Shown: piece after piece, positions 1-7,924 of the stretch
How the letters are laid out: each line of letters opens with the position of its first letter
Numbering within the stretch: the stretch's first letter is position 1
From: an uncultured Eubacterium sp.
Lineage (GTDB): Bacteria > Bacillota > Clostridia > Lachnospirales > Lachnospiraceae
Length of the DNA: 54,140 bases
Assembly: GCA_947385775.1 (NCBI GenBank)
Contig: CANDMI010000017.1
Coordinates: 1-54,140, forward strand
Direction of reading: 5' to 3'
Notes under the pieces: generated by a model
What the model saw: the letters and a program-made list of their open reading frames with translations, nothing else
The model's database searches: none
What the model was told of the DNA's origin: nothing
Made by a program: the position numbers and the translations under genes

Positions 1-1
1 T

Positions 2-559
2 CGTTACTATACGCAGGAAAACATACATGATTTTTTGAGGATAAAGGAACTAAAGGAGCGGGGATACCAGCTCAAGGCGATCAAGCTTATTTTACAGGAT
101 GAAAAAGGGTATATGGATGACGCGCCACAGCCGGCTATCCGCATTGAAAAAGTGGATGGCGTGGATATTGGAGAGGAGGCATTGAAAAGAGAAATGGCGA
201 AAAATGAAATGGTGCATGTTACACAAAAAACAAGCCCTTTGCAGGATGAAATGCAGCGGGAAAAGCGCATGGAGCAGTTTCAGAGTATGATGACGGAAAT
301 CGTGCGCAAGGCCATCGCTGAAAACAATGAAGACCTAGGGCAGGAGGTCGGCGTGCAGGTGGGCAACCATGTGATCAAAGAGATGAACTACCTGATGCGC
401 ACCCAGGAGGAGCAGGAAGAGGAGCGTTACCGAAAGTTGGACGAAGCCATCCGCAGCATGGGCAGGCATGGAAAACGCCCGAAAAAAGAGCGCTTAAGCC
501 GTAAGGAACGAAAACTGTTAAAGGAGAAAAATGAGATGGCTCCAGATTTAACCGTCTAA
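2..559 (+). CDS. MerR-family HTH regulator, 5' truncated by window edge
   Basis: The frame is open to the first base of the window, so the start lies upstream; 185 codons are visible. The first visible residues (RYYTQENI, then LKERGYQLKAIK) match the end of a MerR winged-helix DNA-binding domain, where the RYYT and RGYxLxxIK elements are typical. The rest is highly charged and probably alpha-helical or coiled coil, rich in E, K, R and Q, ending in a basic tail (about 40 residues with many K and R). No metal or drug binding domain is visible, so this resembles the RacA-like or DUF3967-like MerR proteins with a coiled-coil tail rather than a metal sensor. Its target is unknown. A strong intrinsic terminator follows 11 bases after the stop. 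Confidence 0.75.
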   Translation, partial: RYYTQENIHDFLRIKELKERGYQLKAIKLILQDEKGYMDDAPQPAIRIEKVDGVDIGEEALKREMAKNEMVHVTQKTSPLQDEMQREKRMEQFQSMMTEIVRKAIAENNEDLGQEVGVQVGNHVIKEMNYLMRTQEEQEEERYRKLDEAIRSMGRHGKRPKKERLSRKERKLLKEKNEMAPDLTV

Positions 560-570
560 TTACATACAAA

Positions 571-598
571 AAACCGCCGGAAAACCGGCGGTTTTAAT
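571..598 (+). terminator. Intrinsic terminator after MerR-like gene
   Basis: A perfect 10-bp stem (571-580 with 585-594) has an AAAA loop and is followed by TTTT. An A-run on the left side means it could also act on minus-strand transcripts. Confidence 0.9.
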
Positions 599-615
599 AT
601 GCGCAGAGCCTGCGC

Positions 616-640
616 AAAAAACGACGCTATGTACGTCAAA
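616..640 (-). terminator. Probable terminator of the ferredoxin gene
   Basis: Read on the minus strand, a short GACG...CGTC stem (623-637) is followed by a run of six T (621-616). It lies just past the ferredoxin stop. The stem is short, so strength is uncertain. The neighbouring TGCGCA...TGCGCA motif (601-617) resembles the 3' end of the repeat at 15149-15234. Confidence 0.5.
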
Positions 641-648
641 ACGGGCGA

Positions 649-912
<264 letters not shown>

Positions 913-999
913 TTAAAACATAAAAGCATAAAGAAGCCAAAAGCAAAACCGCAACAGACCAAAGTTAAGCCGTAACGCGCATTGTGGCAATTGTCCCGA

Positions 1000-1028
1000 T
1001 TGACATTACGTATCGACTATAGTATATT
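1000..1028 (+). promoter_or_regulatory. Sigma-A type promoter for the DUF1858 gene
   Basis: TTGACA (1000-1005), a 17-base spacer and TATATT (1023-1028). The start codon is at 1082. Confidence 0.8.
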
Positions 1029-1081
1029 ATATGCGGATATAAAAATGTATTTGTACGATAGGTACAGAAAAGGAGAAAATT

Positions 1082-1288
1082 ATGGCACAGCAGGTTACAA
1101 AAAATACGATGATAGGGGAGCTGCTTCAGATTAATGAAAATATAGCGCCAGTATTGCTCAATATTGGGATGCATTGCCTGGGCTGCCCGTCGTCCCAGAT
1201 GGAAACGATCGAAGAAGCGGCTATGGTGCATGGCATTGAGCCAGACGCGCTGGTAAACCAGATCAACGAGTTTTTAGCGAAAAATTAA
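1082..1288 (+). CDS. DUF1858 / hybrid-cluster-associated redox disulfide protein
   Basis: A 68-residue protein that aligns by eye with the DUF1858 domain (also found at the N terminus of ScdA-like proteins and as stand-alone proteins near hybrid cluster proteins). The family pattern is visible: an N-terminal segment MIGELLQ, then LLNIGMHCLGCPSS with a CxxC pair, then IEEAAMVHGI. The CLGC pair is presumed redox active or metal binding; its biochemical role is not established. The gene has a near-consensus promoter and an AAGGAG ribosome site seven bases before the ATG. It is monocistronic and ends at a bidirectional terminator shared with mecA. Confidence 0.85.
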   Translation: MAQQVTKNTMIGELLQINENIAPVLLNIGMHCLGCPSSQMETIEEAAMVHGIEPDALVNQINEFLAKN

Positions 1289-1314
1289 GCGGACGGGACA
1301 GGAAGCGAAAATAA

Positions 1315-1353
1315 AAAACAGGGCCATCGCGGAAAAGGCGAAGCCCTGTTTTT
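1315..1353. terminator. Bidirectional terminator between DUF1858 gene and mecA
   Basis: The 10-bp stem AAAACAGGGC/GCCCTGTTTT (1315-1324 with 1343-1352) has T-runs on both strands, so it serves both convergent genes. Confidence 0.9.
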
Positions 1354-1361
1354 ATGCAAAA

Positions 1362-2177
1362 TTAAATCGCAGCGAACTGCTGTAGGGCCTGATTTTTGAT
1401 AACGCAGTCAAAATGCTCGTCAAAATAGGCTTCGATCGATTTTGAAAAAGCCAGCGGCGTAGAGTATTCAGACAAGATGTTGCACACTTTGTTAAATTCC
1501 TCCGGCGTATGGGAGCTTTTATGGATGATCAAATAAAACATGTGTGTCTGCGCGTCACGAAACAGAGAATTTTCCCCCTCATAATATCCTTCCAATACAC
1601 CTGATATTTCAGACATAACATCCAGACTCTGAATGGAAAACAGTTTTGTGATATCTACGGGAACGTCTATCGCAGGAGAGCTTGCAACCGCTTCTTTCGT
1701 TTCGTGCTTTACAACCTGCTCCAATGGGATAAATTCATCAGAGCCTTTTTTCGATTTTTTGTCGTCGGCTGCGTCGGATTGTATTTCCTGCTGGATTTTT
1801 TGGAATAAATCTAAAATATCATTTGCACTGGCTGCTTCGTAAGGCTCGCCCTGGTCCAGCGCATAGCCAGAAAAACTATCGTCATAATCGGAATCGGAAA
1901 ATTTGGAAAAACGCGTGTCTAATTCTTCCGGATATTCTACTTTCGTAATCAATAGGATGATCGCATCCTGGGATATCGGAATGGCTTCGATCATCAAAGG
2001 AATATCGTCAGCCTCAAACCCAAATTCATAAGAAGCTTGCTGCATCATGTCGCGAAATAAATTTTTCGCTTTTTCGGTGCCGTATGCAAGCTCACTGATT
2101 TTTAAATGGCGGTCTGCAAGGTCTTCCTTCGTCAGTGTGCATCGAATCTGAGTGTCACTTACTTTTTCGATCTTCAT
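1362..2177 (-). CDS. mecA: MecA-type adaptor of the ClpC protease
   Basis: A 271-residue protein of the MecA/YpbH family, which delivers substrates to ClpC(P) and controls competence or stress proteins. The N-terminal domain starts MKIEKVSDTQIRCTLT with the typical SELAYGTEKAKNLFRDMM element. The C-terminal domain (about residues 180-265) contains FRDAQTHMFYLIIHKS and ends in a segment with AYFDEHFDCVI. The middle part (about residues 95-175) is a charged, low-complexity linker, making the protein longer than the roughly 220 residues of Bacillus MecA. The ribosome site GGGAGTG lies a few bases before the ATG. It is monocistronic and convergent with the DUF1858 gene. Confidence 0.88.
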   Translation of the reverse strand: MKIEKVSDTQIRCTLTKEDLADRHLKISELAYGTEKAKNLFRDMMQQASYEFGFEADDIPLMIEAIPISQDAIILLITKVEYPEELDTRFSKFSDSDYDDSFSGYALDQGEPYEAASANDILDLFQKIQQEIQSDAADDKKSKKGSDEFIPLEQVVKHETKEAVASSPAIDVPVDITKLFSIQSLDVMSEISGVLEGYYEGENSLFRDAQTHMFYLIIHKSSHTPEEFNKVCNILSEYSTPLAFSKSIEAYFDEHFDCVIKNQALQQFAAI

Positions 2178-2420
2178 TTCATCACTCCCTTAAACAAATG
2201 TCTTATGTTTTATACAATAGTAAATAAACATAGAATGCCAGTAACAGCGCATATGCGCACGTTATATACGGGATGCCCTCCGGTATGCCTAAAATTAGAG
2301 TGCATAGCACATCATATGCAGGATACCTTGTGGGTAAACAAAGTATATAAAAAATATGTAAGATAGTCAAGTGTATTCAGACAAATTTAGAAAAAAATTA
2401 TAAAAATTTTCAAAAAGCGC

Positions 2421-2449
2421 TTGCCAAATCATGGAAAGAGTGATATAAC
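2421..2449 (+). promoter_or_regulatory. Strong orphan promoter
   Basis: TTGCCA (2421-2426), a 17-base spacer and TATAAC (2444-2449). No convincing gene follows for about 780 bases. The first ATG (2462) opens only a 13-codon frame (MLRQAFFNQLHSG). Confidence 0.55.
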
Positions 2450-2576
2450 AGTTCCAGGAGATGCTACGACAAGCATTTTTTAATCAGCTTCATTCTGGAT
2501 AAGCGCTGTATAATTAAGTAATTCTTATAATCTATAGCATCCCGATATCCCCATATATCATTCTATACGATGTCTA

Positions 2577-2672
2577 AGAAATGTTGTCACATGGATCAAT
2601 AGAAATATTGTTATAATGAAATGTGGTCACAAAGAAATGTTATCAGAAAGAAATGTTGCTACATTGATCAAA
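2577..2672 (+). repeat. Degenerate AGAAATGTTG short repeat cluster
   Basis: Four to five imperfect units start with (A)GAAAT(G/A)T: at 2577, 2601, 2618, 2633 and 2649. The first and last units are the most alike (AGAAATGTTG, then CACATGGATCA versus CTACATTGATCA). The cluster lies in the AT-rich gene-poor stretch between mecA and the small gene at 3234. Confidence 0.6.
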
Positions 2673-2844
2673 ACAAAAGTTATCTATTATTTTTATTTCG
2701 AAGCGCATACGCTTCATTCAGGCAATGTATTCACAAAATATTCCATATTGATATACGAATATAGGTAAAAAACAACGCATACAAGGATAAGCATCTCTTA
2801 TCAAAAATAACGGCAAAAAGCGATTGCCGCAGGGAGGGGAGGTG

Positions 2845-3111
2845 ATGCGATGTAAAAAGGGCATTGTTTTTCCATGTACATGCCTTGCAGCAATTTTGGA
2901 ACAGGAATTTCGGATGGAAGCTTTGGATATGCGTCAAAAAGATTCCAAAAAGAAATGCGAGAAAAATACAAAAAGAAATACAATAAGAAATACAAACAAG
3001 AAATACAAAAAAGAAGAAAAATCCATCGTAAAAAGTCTTACTAGGCTTCGCGTTTGGAAAAGAAGGCTTGCAGGGAAAGCAGATGTCAAAGGATACGTAA
3101 ATTACATTTGA
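2845..3111 (+). CDS. Doubtful small lysine-rich reading frame
   Basis: An 88-codon frame starting MRCKKGIVFPCTC. The only support is a purine-rich GGGAGGGGAGG sequence just before the ATG. The middle is low complexity, made of repeats of an AAGAAATACAA-like unit that translate to K, N, R and T. No domain is recognised, and the composition could simply reflect A-rich DNA. It may be spurious. Confidence 0.2.
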   Translation: MRCKKGIVFPCTCLAAILEQEFRMEALDMRQKDSKKKCEKNTKRNTIRNTNKKYKKEEKSIVKSLTRLRVWKRRLAGKADVKGYVNYI

Positions 3112-3233
3112 TAACTGACGAAAACAATGACAGCGTCTGATGAAACAAAAAGCGCGGAAGTTTGTCATATCACAGGTTATTTTTATAATTGTACATTCCG
3201 TATTTTTCGTTTATCAGAGAATAGGTGGGAGAG

Positions 3234-3434
3234 ATGAATAGGGAAAAGCTGATCATAGAATTAGAAAATATACAGCAACAGGGCATCACGATTTATTTCG
3301 ACGGCGAAAAAAGCACGCCGGAAAACGTGACCGAAAATTTATGCGTCCAGGAAGAATTGTCTTATATGCGGGATTATGTTTATGACGAGGGGGTGTTAAA
3401 GGAATTACATTTTGACAAAGTAAAAAACAGGTAA
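3234..3434 (+). CDS. Small acidic protein of unknown function
   Basis: A 66-residue protein (MNREKLIIELENIQQQG...). I do not recognise a named family. It is acidic and ends with the pattern YMRDYVYDEGVLKELHFDKV, which reads like a compact beta-strand-rich fold. The ATG at 3234 is preceded by AGGTGGGAG; a GTG at 3225 in the same frame is less well placed. It is followed by an A-rich stretch and a 12-bp perfect hairpin (3521-3565) before the GH18 gene, so it is probably a separate transcription unit. Confidence 0.6.
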   Translation: MNREKLIIELENIQQQGITIYFDGEKSTPENVTENLCVQEELSYMRDYVYDEGVLKELHFDKVKNR

Positions 3435-3520
3435 CGTAACTTAGACGCATACAAAAAAGGATACCTCAATGCCTTTCAAAAACTATGTGTCGGTGACAAT
3501 TTGATAAAAGAAAAAAGAGG

Positions 3521-3565
3521 AAGCGGGCAGAATGTATGATATGGGGATATCGGTTCTGCCCGCTT
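3521..3565. terminator. Strong hairpin between small gene and GH18 gene
   Basis: A perfect 12-bp stem (3521-3532 with 3554-3565, AAGCGGGCAGAA/TTCTGCCCGCTT) encloses a 21-base loop. The T-run is better on the minus strand. The loop contains a 15-base word that recurs inverted at 2542-2556. Confidence 0.5.
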
Positions 3566-3576
3566 GAAAGTATTTC

Positions 3577-3605
3577 TTGTAAATTCGACAACAACACGCT
3601 ATAAT
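3577..3605 (+). promoter_or_regulatory. Promoter of the GH18 gene
   Basis: TTGTAA (3577-3582), a 17-base spacer and TATAAT (3600-3605), followed by AGGAGG and the ATG at 3641. Confidence 0.8.
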
Positions 3606-3640
3606 GGTAAAAAGATACATAAGAGTCAGGAGGAAAAGCA

Positions 3641-5377
3641 ATGAGGAAAAAGCTGATACCGGTTTTGTCTGTGTTAATTTTAATTTTTATCATCTTGGTA
3701 TGTCTGATCGTCGGAAAAAAAGTCAAGCAATATATGCCAAGCAAAGAGGTACAGGATTTAAATAAATATTTTGCAGTCGAAACGGAGCAAGAAGCCGCTA
3801 TAGAAGTGAACCATACTTTGGTTGAGCAAAAAGCGTTCCAAAAGGATGGGGAAATCTATCTGGATTACCAGTATGTGCACGATGAGTTCAACCACAGGTT
3901 TTATTGGGACGCCAATGAAAATATCATGCTTTACACGACTTCTGAAAATGTGATCAAAATACCTGCCCAGGGCAAAGACTATTATATAGGAAAGAAAAAA
4001 ACAAGCATGGATTACGATATCGTGCTGGTAGACGCGAATAAAACTTATCTTGCGCTGGATTTTGTCGCGGCGTATACGGATCTGGAATACAAAACCTATG
4101 GAGAGCCAAGCCGCGTGCTGATCCAGACAAAATGGGGGACGGTTACAAATGTGCAGGTGAAAAAAAAGACGCAGCTGCGCGTAAAGGGCGGCATTAAAAG
4201 CAATATTTTAAAAGAATTAAAAAAAGGAGATCAGTTAATTAAGTTAGAAGCTCTGGAAAACTGGACGAAAGTGTCCACCGAGGATGGATTGATCGGATAT
4301 GTGCAAAACAAACGGCTTGGGCTGGAAACAGAGCAGACAGAAAATCATGAATTTAAACAGGAAATTTTCCCGCACTTAGTTAAGGATTTTGAGATCAATA
4401 TGGCTTGGCACCAGATCACAGTGCCGGACGCAAATTATTCGATCACTTCGGCGCTGCAAAATACAAAAGGGATCAATGTCATATCCCCGACCTGGTTTTA
4501 TTTAAATGATAACGACGGCGGCATCGGCAGCTTTGCAAGCACGGATTATGTAAAATACTGCCATGAAAACAATATCGAGGTCTGGGGGCTGGTCAGCAAT
4601 CTGGTAAACCAGGAGGTCAACACAGAGGAGGTTTTGACCCATACCTCCAAGCGTGAAAATTTTGAAAACCAGATCATGGCGGCGGCGATCCAGTATGGGC
4701 TGGACGGCATTAATATCGACCTGGAGGAATTAAAAGGCACGGTAGGGGAAGGCTTTATCCAGTTTATACGCGAGCTGTCATTAAAATGCGATAAAAACGG
4801 GATGGTTCTTTCCGTAGATAATTATGTGTCATCCGAATACACTCAATTTTATGACAGGAAAGAGCAGGCGGCGTTTGCGGATTATCTGATCGTTATGGCG
4901 TATGATGAGCATTACGCGGGATCGGATGAAGGCTCGACAGCGTCGATCGGGTTTGTGACGAAGGCGGCGGACGACATTCTTGCGGAAGGCGTGCCAGCCG
5001 AGCAGGTGGTTCTTGGAATGCCGTTTTATACAAGGATATGGGCGGAAACGCCAAAGGAGGCTTCGGGGGAGGATACCGAGTCTGCGTCGGACGATTATGT
5101 GCCGTATGAACTGACCAGCGAGGCGGTTGGCATGAATGAGGCGATGAACCGGATGCAGGTCAACGGAGCCGACAAAAAATGGCTGGAGGAATCCGGGCAG
5201 TATTACACCGAATATGTATTTAATAATGTAACCTATAAAATCTGGCTGGAAGACGTAAAGTCTTTAGAAGAAAAGCTAAAGGTCATGGACAGCCACGGAT
5301 TTGCGGGCGCGTCTTTCTGGAAGCTTGGACTGGAGGACAGTGCGGTATGGGATACGATCATAAAATATATTAAATAA
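3641..5377 (+). CDS. GH18 family glycosyl hydrolase with SH3 domain
   Basis: A 578-residue cell-surface protein. Residues about 7-27 are a hydrophobic signal anchor. Residues about 60-165 resemble the copper amine oxidase N-terminal-like domain found in wall-bound proteins. An SH3b-like domain follows (about 170-230, with TQLRVKGGI and GLIGYVQNKRLG). The C-terminal part (about 250-575) is a GH18 barrel. Its catalytic motif DGINIDLE places the proton donor at E362, close to the DGxDxDxE consensus with N at the third acidic position, as in YaaH/SleL-like enzymes. It probably cleaves glycan backbones in peptidoglycan or acts in spore or wall remodelling. The AGGAGG site and promoter are clear, and a strong terminator follows. 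The amidase gene downstream fits a wall-related function. Confidence 0.85.
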   Translation: MRKKLIPVLSVLILIFIILVCLIVGKKVKQYMPSKEVQDLNKYFAVETEQEAAIEVNHTLVEQKAFQKDGEIYLDYQYVHDEFNHRFYWDANENIMLYTTSENVIKIPAQGKDYYIGKKKTSMDYDIVLVDANKTYLALDFVAAYTDLEYKTYGEPSRVLIQTKWGTVTNVQVKKKTQLRVKGGIKSNILKELKKGDQLIKLEALENWTKVSTEDGLIGYVQNKRLGLETEQTENHEFKQEIFPHLVKDFEINMAWHQITVPDANYSITSALQNTKGINVISPTWFYLNDNDGGIGSFASTDYVKYCHENNIEVWGLVSNLVNQEVNTEEVLTHTSKRENFENQIMAAAIQYGLDGINIDLEELKGTVGEGFIQFIRELSLKCDKNGMVLSVDNYVSSEYTQFYDRKEQAAFADYLIVMAYDEHYAGSDEGSTASIGFVTKAADDILAEGVPAEQVVLGMPFYTRIWAETPKEASGEDTESASDDYVPYELTSEAVGMNEAMNRMQVNGADKKWLEESGQYYTEYVFNNVTYKIWLEDVKSLEEKLKVMDSHGFAGASFWKLGLEDSAVWDTIIKYIK

Positions 5378-5389
5378 TTTTTTCAAATC

Positions 5390-5430
5390 AAAAAGCTTTG
5401 CTTATCGGTTGGATGGGCAGAGCTTTTTGT
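5390..5430 (+). terminator. Terminator of the GH18 gene
   Basis: A 12-bp stem (5390-5401 with 5417-5428, one G-T pair) ends in a T-run. The left arm is A-rich, so it may work in both directions. Confidence 0.85.
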
Positions 5431-5487
5431 GATTTTCGCGATTTTATTTCATAAGTATAGTAATAAAAAACCAGGAGGCAGGGAAAA

Positions 5488-6180
5488 ATGAAACAGAGAT
5501 TAGAATTGTTGATGTCTATTCTTGTGTTGATTTGCGCCTGCGTATTAGCAAGGAAAGGTTCTGTCTTTGTAGCGGGAAGGCAGGTCAAGCAGCAAAAGGA
5601 GTGCATCGTAGTGGATGTGGGCCACGGCGGATTTGACTCCGGCAAGATCGGGGTGAACGGGGAGCTGGAAAAGGATATTAATTTACAGGTCGCGTTAAAA
5701 TTAAAAAAAGCGCTGGAAAAAGACGGGATGAAGGTCGTTATGACAAGGGAAGAGGACAAAGGGCTTTACGATGAAAGCGCGTCGAATAAAAAAGTCCAGG
5801 ATTTACAGCGCAGGTGCGATCTGATCAACAACGAAAAGCCCACGCTGACCGTCAGCATCCATCAAAACAGCTACACAAGCCCGGACATAAAGGGGGCGCA
5901 GGTGTTTTATTATGCAACCTCTATCGAAAGCAAAAAGCTGGCGGAACTGATTCAAAATGCACTGGTTAAACAGGCTGACCCGCAAAACCACAGGCAGGCC
6001 AAGTCAAACGACAGCTATTATATACTGAAAAAGACCACATCCCCGATCGTCATTGTGGAATGTGGCTTTTTAAGCAATCCAGGCGAAGCCAAAAAGCTGT
6101 CGGACGAAGCGTACCAGGAAACCGTCGCTTCGGCGGTGCGAAGCGGCATTTACGAATATATTGGGAAAAAGAGCGAATGA
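5488..6180 (+). CDS. cwlD: N-acetylmuramoyl-L-alanine amidase, CwlD-like
   Basis: A 230-residue zinc amidase of the Amidase_3 family, which removes the stem peptide from muramic acid. CwlD members help make cortex muramic lactam during sporulation. The protein starts with a hydrophobic signal/anchor (about residues 4-22). The zinc ligands are visible as VGHGG (His), GELEKDIN (Glu) and SIHQNS (His); the catalytic glutamate is in IVECGFLSN near the C terminus. The single-domain, signal-bearing form of about 230 residues matches CwlD of Bacillus and clostridia. The start has an AGGAGGCAGGG ribosome site. Assignment to CwlD rather than another Amidase_3 paralogue rests on length and architecture. 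Confidence 0.85.
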   Translation: MKQRLELLMSILVLICACVLARKGSVFVAGRQVKQQKECIVVDVGHGGFDSGKIGVNGELEKDINLQVALKLKKALEKDGMKVVMTREEDKGLYDESASNKKVQDLQRRCDLINNEKPTLTVSIHQNSYTSPDIKGAQVFYYATSIESKKLAELIQNALVKQADPQNHRQAKSNDSYYILKKTTSPIVIVECGFLSNPGEAKKLSDEAYQETVASAVRSGIYEYIGKKSE

Positions 6181-6229
6181 AAATAAAAGGCGCATAACGA
6201 CGGCGATTCTAAGTTCCGATGAAAAAGTA

Positions 6230-6258
6230 TGGGCAAATCCATAAGAACGTGTTATAAT
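6230..6258 (+). promoter_or_regulatory. Promoter with extended -10, abutting tsaC start
   Basis: TGT plus TATAAT (6250-6258) forms an extended -10 box; the -35 (TGGGCA, 6230-6235) is weak. The predicted transcription start falls at or next to the ATG at 6266. Confidence 0.6.
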
Positions 6259-6265
6259 ATTACTC

Positions 6266-7318
6266 ATGAAAACAAAAATGGTTAAAATAGACGAAAGCAG
6301 CATAGATTTCCATGTGATCGAACATGCCGGGGAAATTCTTCGCGCCGGAGGGCTGGTGGCGTTTCCGACCGAAACCGTATATGGATTGGGAGCGGATGCG
6401 CTAAACGCAACAGCCGCGGGACGGATCTACCAGGCAAAGGGAAGGCCGTCGGATAACCCTTTGATCGTGCATATCCATTCTATGGGGCAGTTGGAAAAAA
6501 TTACTGCGCATGTGCCCCAAAAGGCAAGGCTTTTGGCGGACGCGTTCTGGCCCGGGCCTCTTACGATGATCTTTCCAAAAAATGGGCTTGTGCCCTACGA
6601 GACGACAGGCGGGCTGGATACGGTTGCCGTGCGTATGCCGAAAAATAAAATTGCGCTTGCGCTTATCAAGGCAGGGGGCGGCTATATTGCCGCGCCAAGC
6701 GCAAACGCGTCAGGCAGGCCAAGCCCTACCCTTGCGATGCATGTATATGAGGATATGCAGGGAAAGATCCCTTTGATATTGGACGGAGGAGAGGTCAAAG
6801 TCGGGCTGGAATCCACGATCGTGGATTTTACAGAGCCTGTTCCTTTGATCCTGCGTCCGGGGTTTCTTACATTGGAAAAAATAAGAAGCGTGATCGGGGA
6901 CGCGGCGCTGGACCCAGGCGTAATAAAAGCCGGGAGTGAAAAAAGGCCAAAGGCGCCTGGCATGAAATATAGGCATTACGCTCCAAAAGCGGATTTGGTT
7001 ATAGTGGAGGGGGAGTTTTCTATCGTTGCCGCAAAGATCCGGGAATTGACGAAAAAAAGCGTCGCGGAGGGAAAAAAGGTAGGCGTGATAGCAACCAGGG
7101 AGACAATCGGTTATTATGAACAGGGTCTTGTATTGAGCATCGGAGAGCGGCAGGAGGAAGAGACAATTGCTCATAATCTTTATAAGATACTTAGACAGTT
7201 TGACGAGTCTGATGTGGATATTATTTATTCAGAAAGCTTTCAGGCTCTGCCAATGGGGGAAGCGATCATGAACCGTCTGTGGAAAGCGGCGGGGCATCAG
7301 GTGATAAAAGCTAAGTAG
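6266..7318 (+). CDS. ywlC: L-threonylcarbamoyladenylate synthase, Sua5 type
   Basis: A 350-residue Sua5/TsaC enzyme that makes threonylcarbamoyl-AMP from threonine, bicarbonate and ATP, the first step of the t6A37 modification of ANN-decoding tRNAs. The YrdC domain covers about residues 10-200, with FPTETVYGLG, the KGRPSDNPL motif and SANASGRPSP. The extra C-terminal Sua5 domain (about 230-350), joined by a KAPGMKYRHYAPKA linker, marks the long Sua5 form also found as Bacillus YwlC. There is no Shine-Dalgarno sequence before the ATG at 6266 or the alternative ATG at 6278. The phosphatase-like gene follows 12 bases later, so the two are likely co-transcribed. Confidence 0.93.
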   Translation: MKTKMVKIDESSIDFHVIEHAGEILRAGGLVAFPTETVYGLGADALNATAAGRIYQAKGRPSDNPLIVHIHSMGQLEKITAHVPQKARLLADAFWPGPLTMIFPKNGLVPYETTGGLDTVAVRMPKNKIALALIKAGGGYIAAPSANASGRPSPTLAMHVYEDMQGKIPLILDGGEVKVGLESTIVDFTEPVPLILRPGFLTLEKIRSVIGDAALDPGVIKAGSEKRPKAPGMKYRHYAPKADLVIVEGEFSIVAAKIRELTKKSVAEGKKVGVIATRETIGYYEQGLVLSIGERQEEETIAHNLYKILRQFDESDVDIIYSESFQALPMGEAIMNRLWKAAGHQVIKAK

Positions 7319-7330
7319 CCGGGGGATTAT

Positions 7331-7789
7331 ATGGATACATATAAAAAGATTATTTTTGTGGATAAAGCAGGCAACAGCCGGGCGCCGATGGCATGTGAGT
7401 TGTTAAAAGAATATATGCCAAAACAGCCAGTGGATATACAGGCGCGGGGGATCGTGGTTTTATTTCCGGAGCCTTTGAACCAAAAAGCGGAGGCCGTCCT
7501 TATCAGCAATGGCATCACACTGGAAAATTATATGTCCAGCCAGTTAGAGGAAGAGGATTTTGCCCAGGACACGCTGATCGTGGTCATGGAAAATGGCGAT
7601 AAGCAAAAGATCCAGGACATGTTCCAAAACGCGATACCGGAACATATCCAGGTATTGACAGAGATGGTGGGCGACGAGCTTGAGATCATGGACCCGTACG
7701 GAGGCTCCCTGCAAGCGTACGGCCTGTGCTATGAGACATTGTCCAAGTCTGTAAAAAAGCTTGCGGCGAAGCTGTCCCGCGGGAAATAA
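7331..7789 (+). CDS. Low-molecular-weight phosphatase homologue lacking the catalytic Cys
   Basis: A 152-residue protein with the LMW-PTP/YwlE fold. The P-loop, normally V-C-x5-R-S-P-M-A, reads VDKAGNSRAPMA: the nucleophilic cysteine is Asp11 (codon GAT at 7361-7363), while the arginine and PMA are kept. The general-acid loop DPYGGS is retained near the C terminus. Position supports YwlE ancestry: in Bacillus, ywlE (protein-arginine phosphatase) lies close to ywlC and upstream of atp. With Asp in place of Cys, normal phosphocysteine catalysis is not expected, so this may be a phosphate or phosphoprotein binding pseudophosphatase. GGGGG precedes the ATG by about five bases. Confidence 0.8.
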   Translation: MDTYKKIIFVDKAGNSRAPMACELLKEYMPKQPVDIQARGIVVLFPEPLNQKAEAVLISNGITLENYMSSQLEEEDFAQDTLIVVMENGDKQKIQDMFQNAIPEHIQVLTEMVGDELEIMDPYGGSLQAYGLCYETLSKSVKKLAAKLSRGK

Positions 7790-7856
7790 AAGCAGCCGTT
7801 CCTGTCTGTATCGTTTCAAATGATAATATAATTATATAAGGAATGGAAAAATTTTA

Positions 7857-7884
7857 TAGACAATTTGAATGGAAATGTTATAAT
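7857..7884 (+). promoter_or_regulatory. Promoter of the atp operon
   Basis: TAGACA (7857-7862), a 16-base spacer and TATAAT (7879-7884), the latter preceded by TGT as an extended -10. Confidence 0.75.
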
Positions 7885-7924
7885 GTACGTATTGGATTTT
7901 ATGCCAGGATAAAAAAGGAGACAG

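Larger units (their letters stand above)
2178..3233. other. Gene-poor AT-rich intergenic stretch
   Basis: About 1.05 kb without a recognisable gene. It contains an orphan promoter (2421-2449), the repeat cluster (2577-2672), an extended -10 box TGTTATAAT (2609-2617) and a weak lysine-rich reading frame (2845-3111). I see no tRNA, known riboswitch or transposase remnant in it. Confidence 0.5.

Noticed and set aside
2577-2672. CRISPR array
   Set aside because: Units are degenerate, unequally spaced and lack unique spacers of constant length; no cas genes are present.
2731-3168. Minus-strand frame of 145 codons
   Set aside because: Phe/Cys/Ser-rich translation of A-rich DNA, with no ribosome site or domain.
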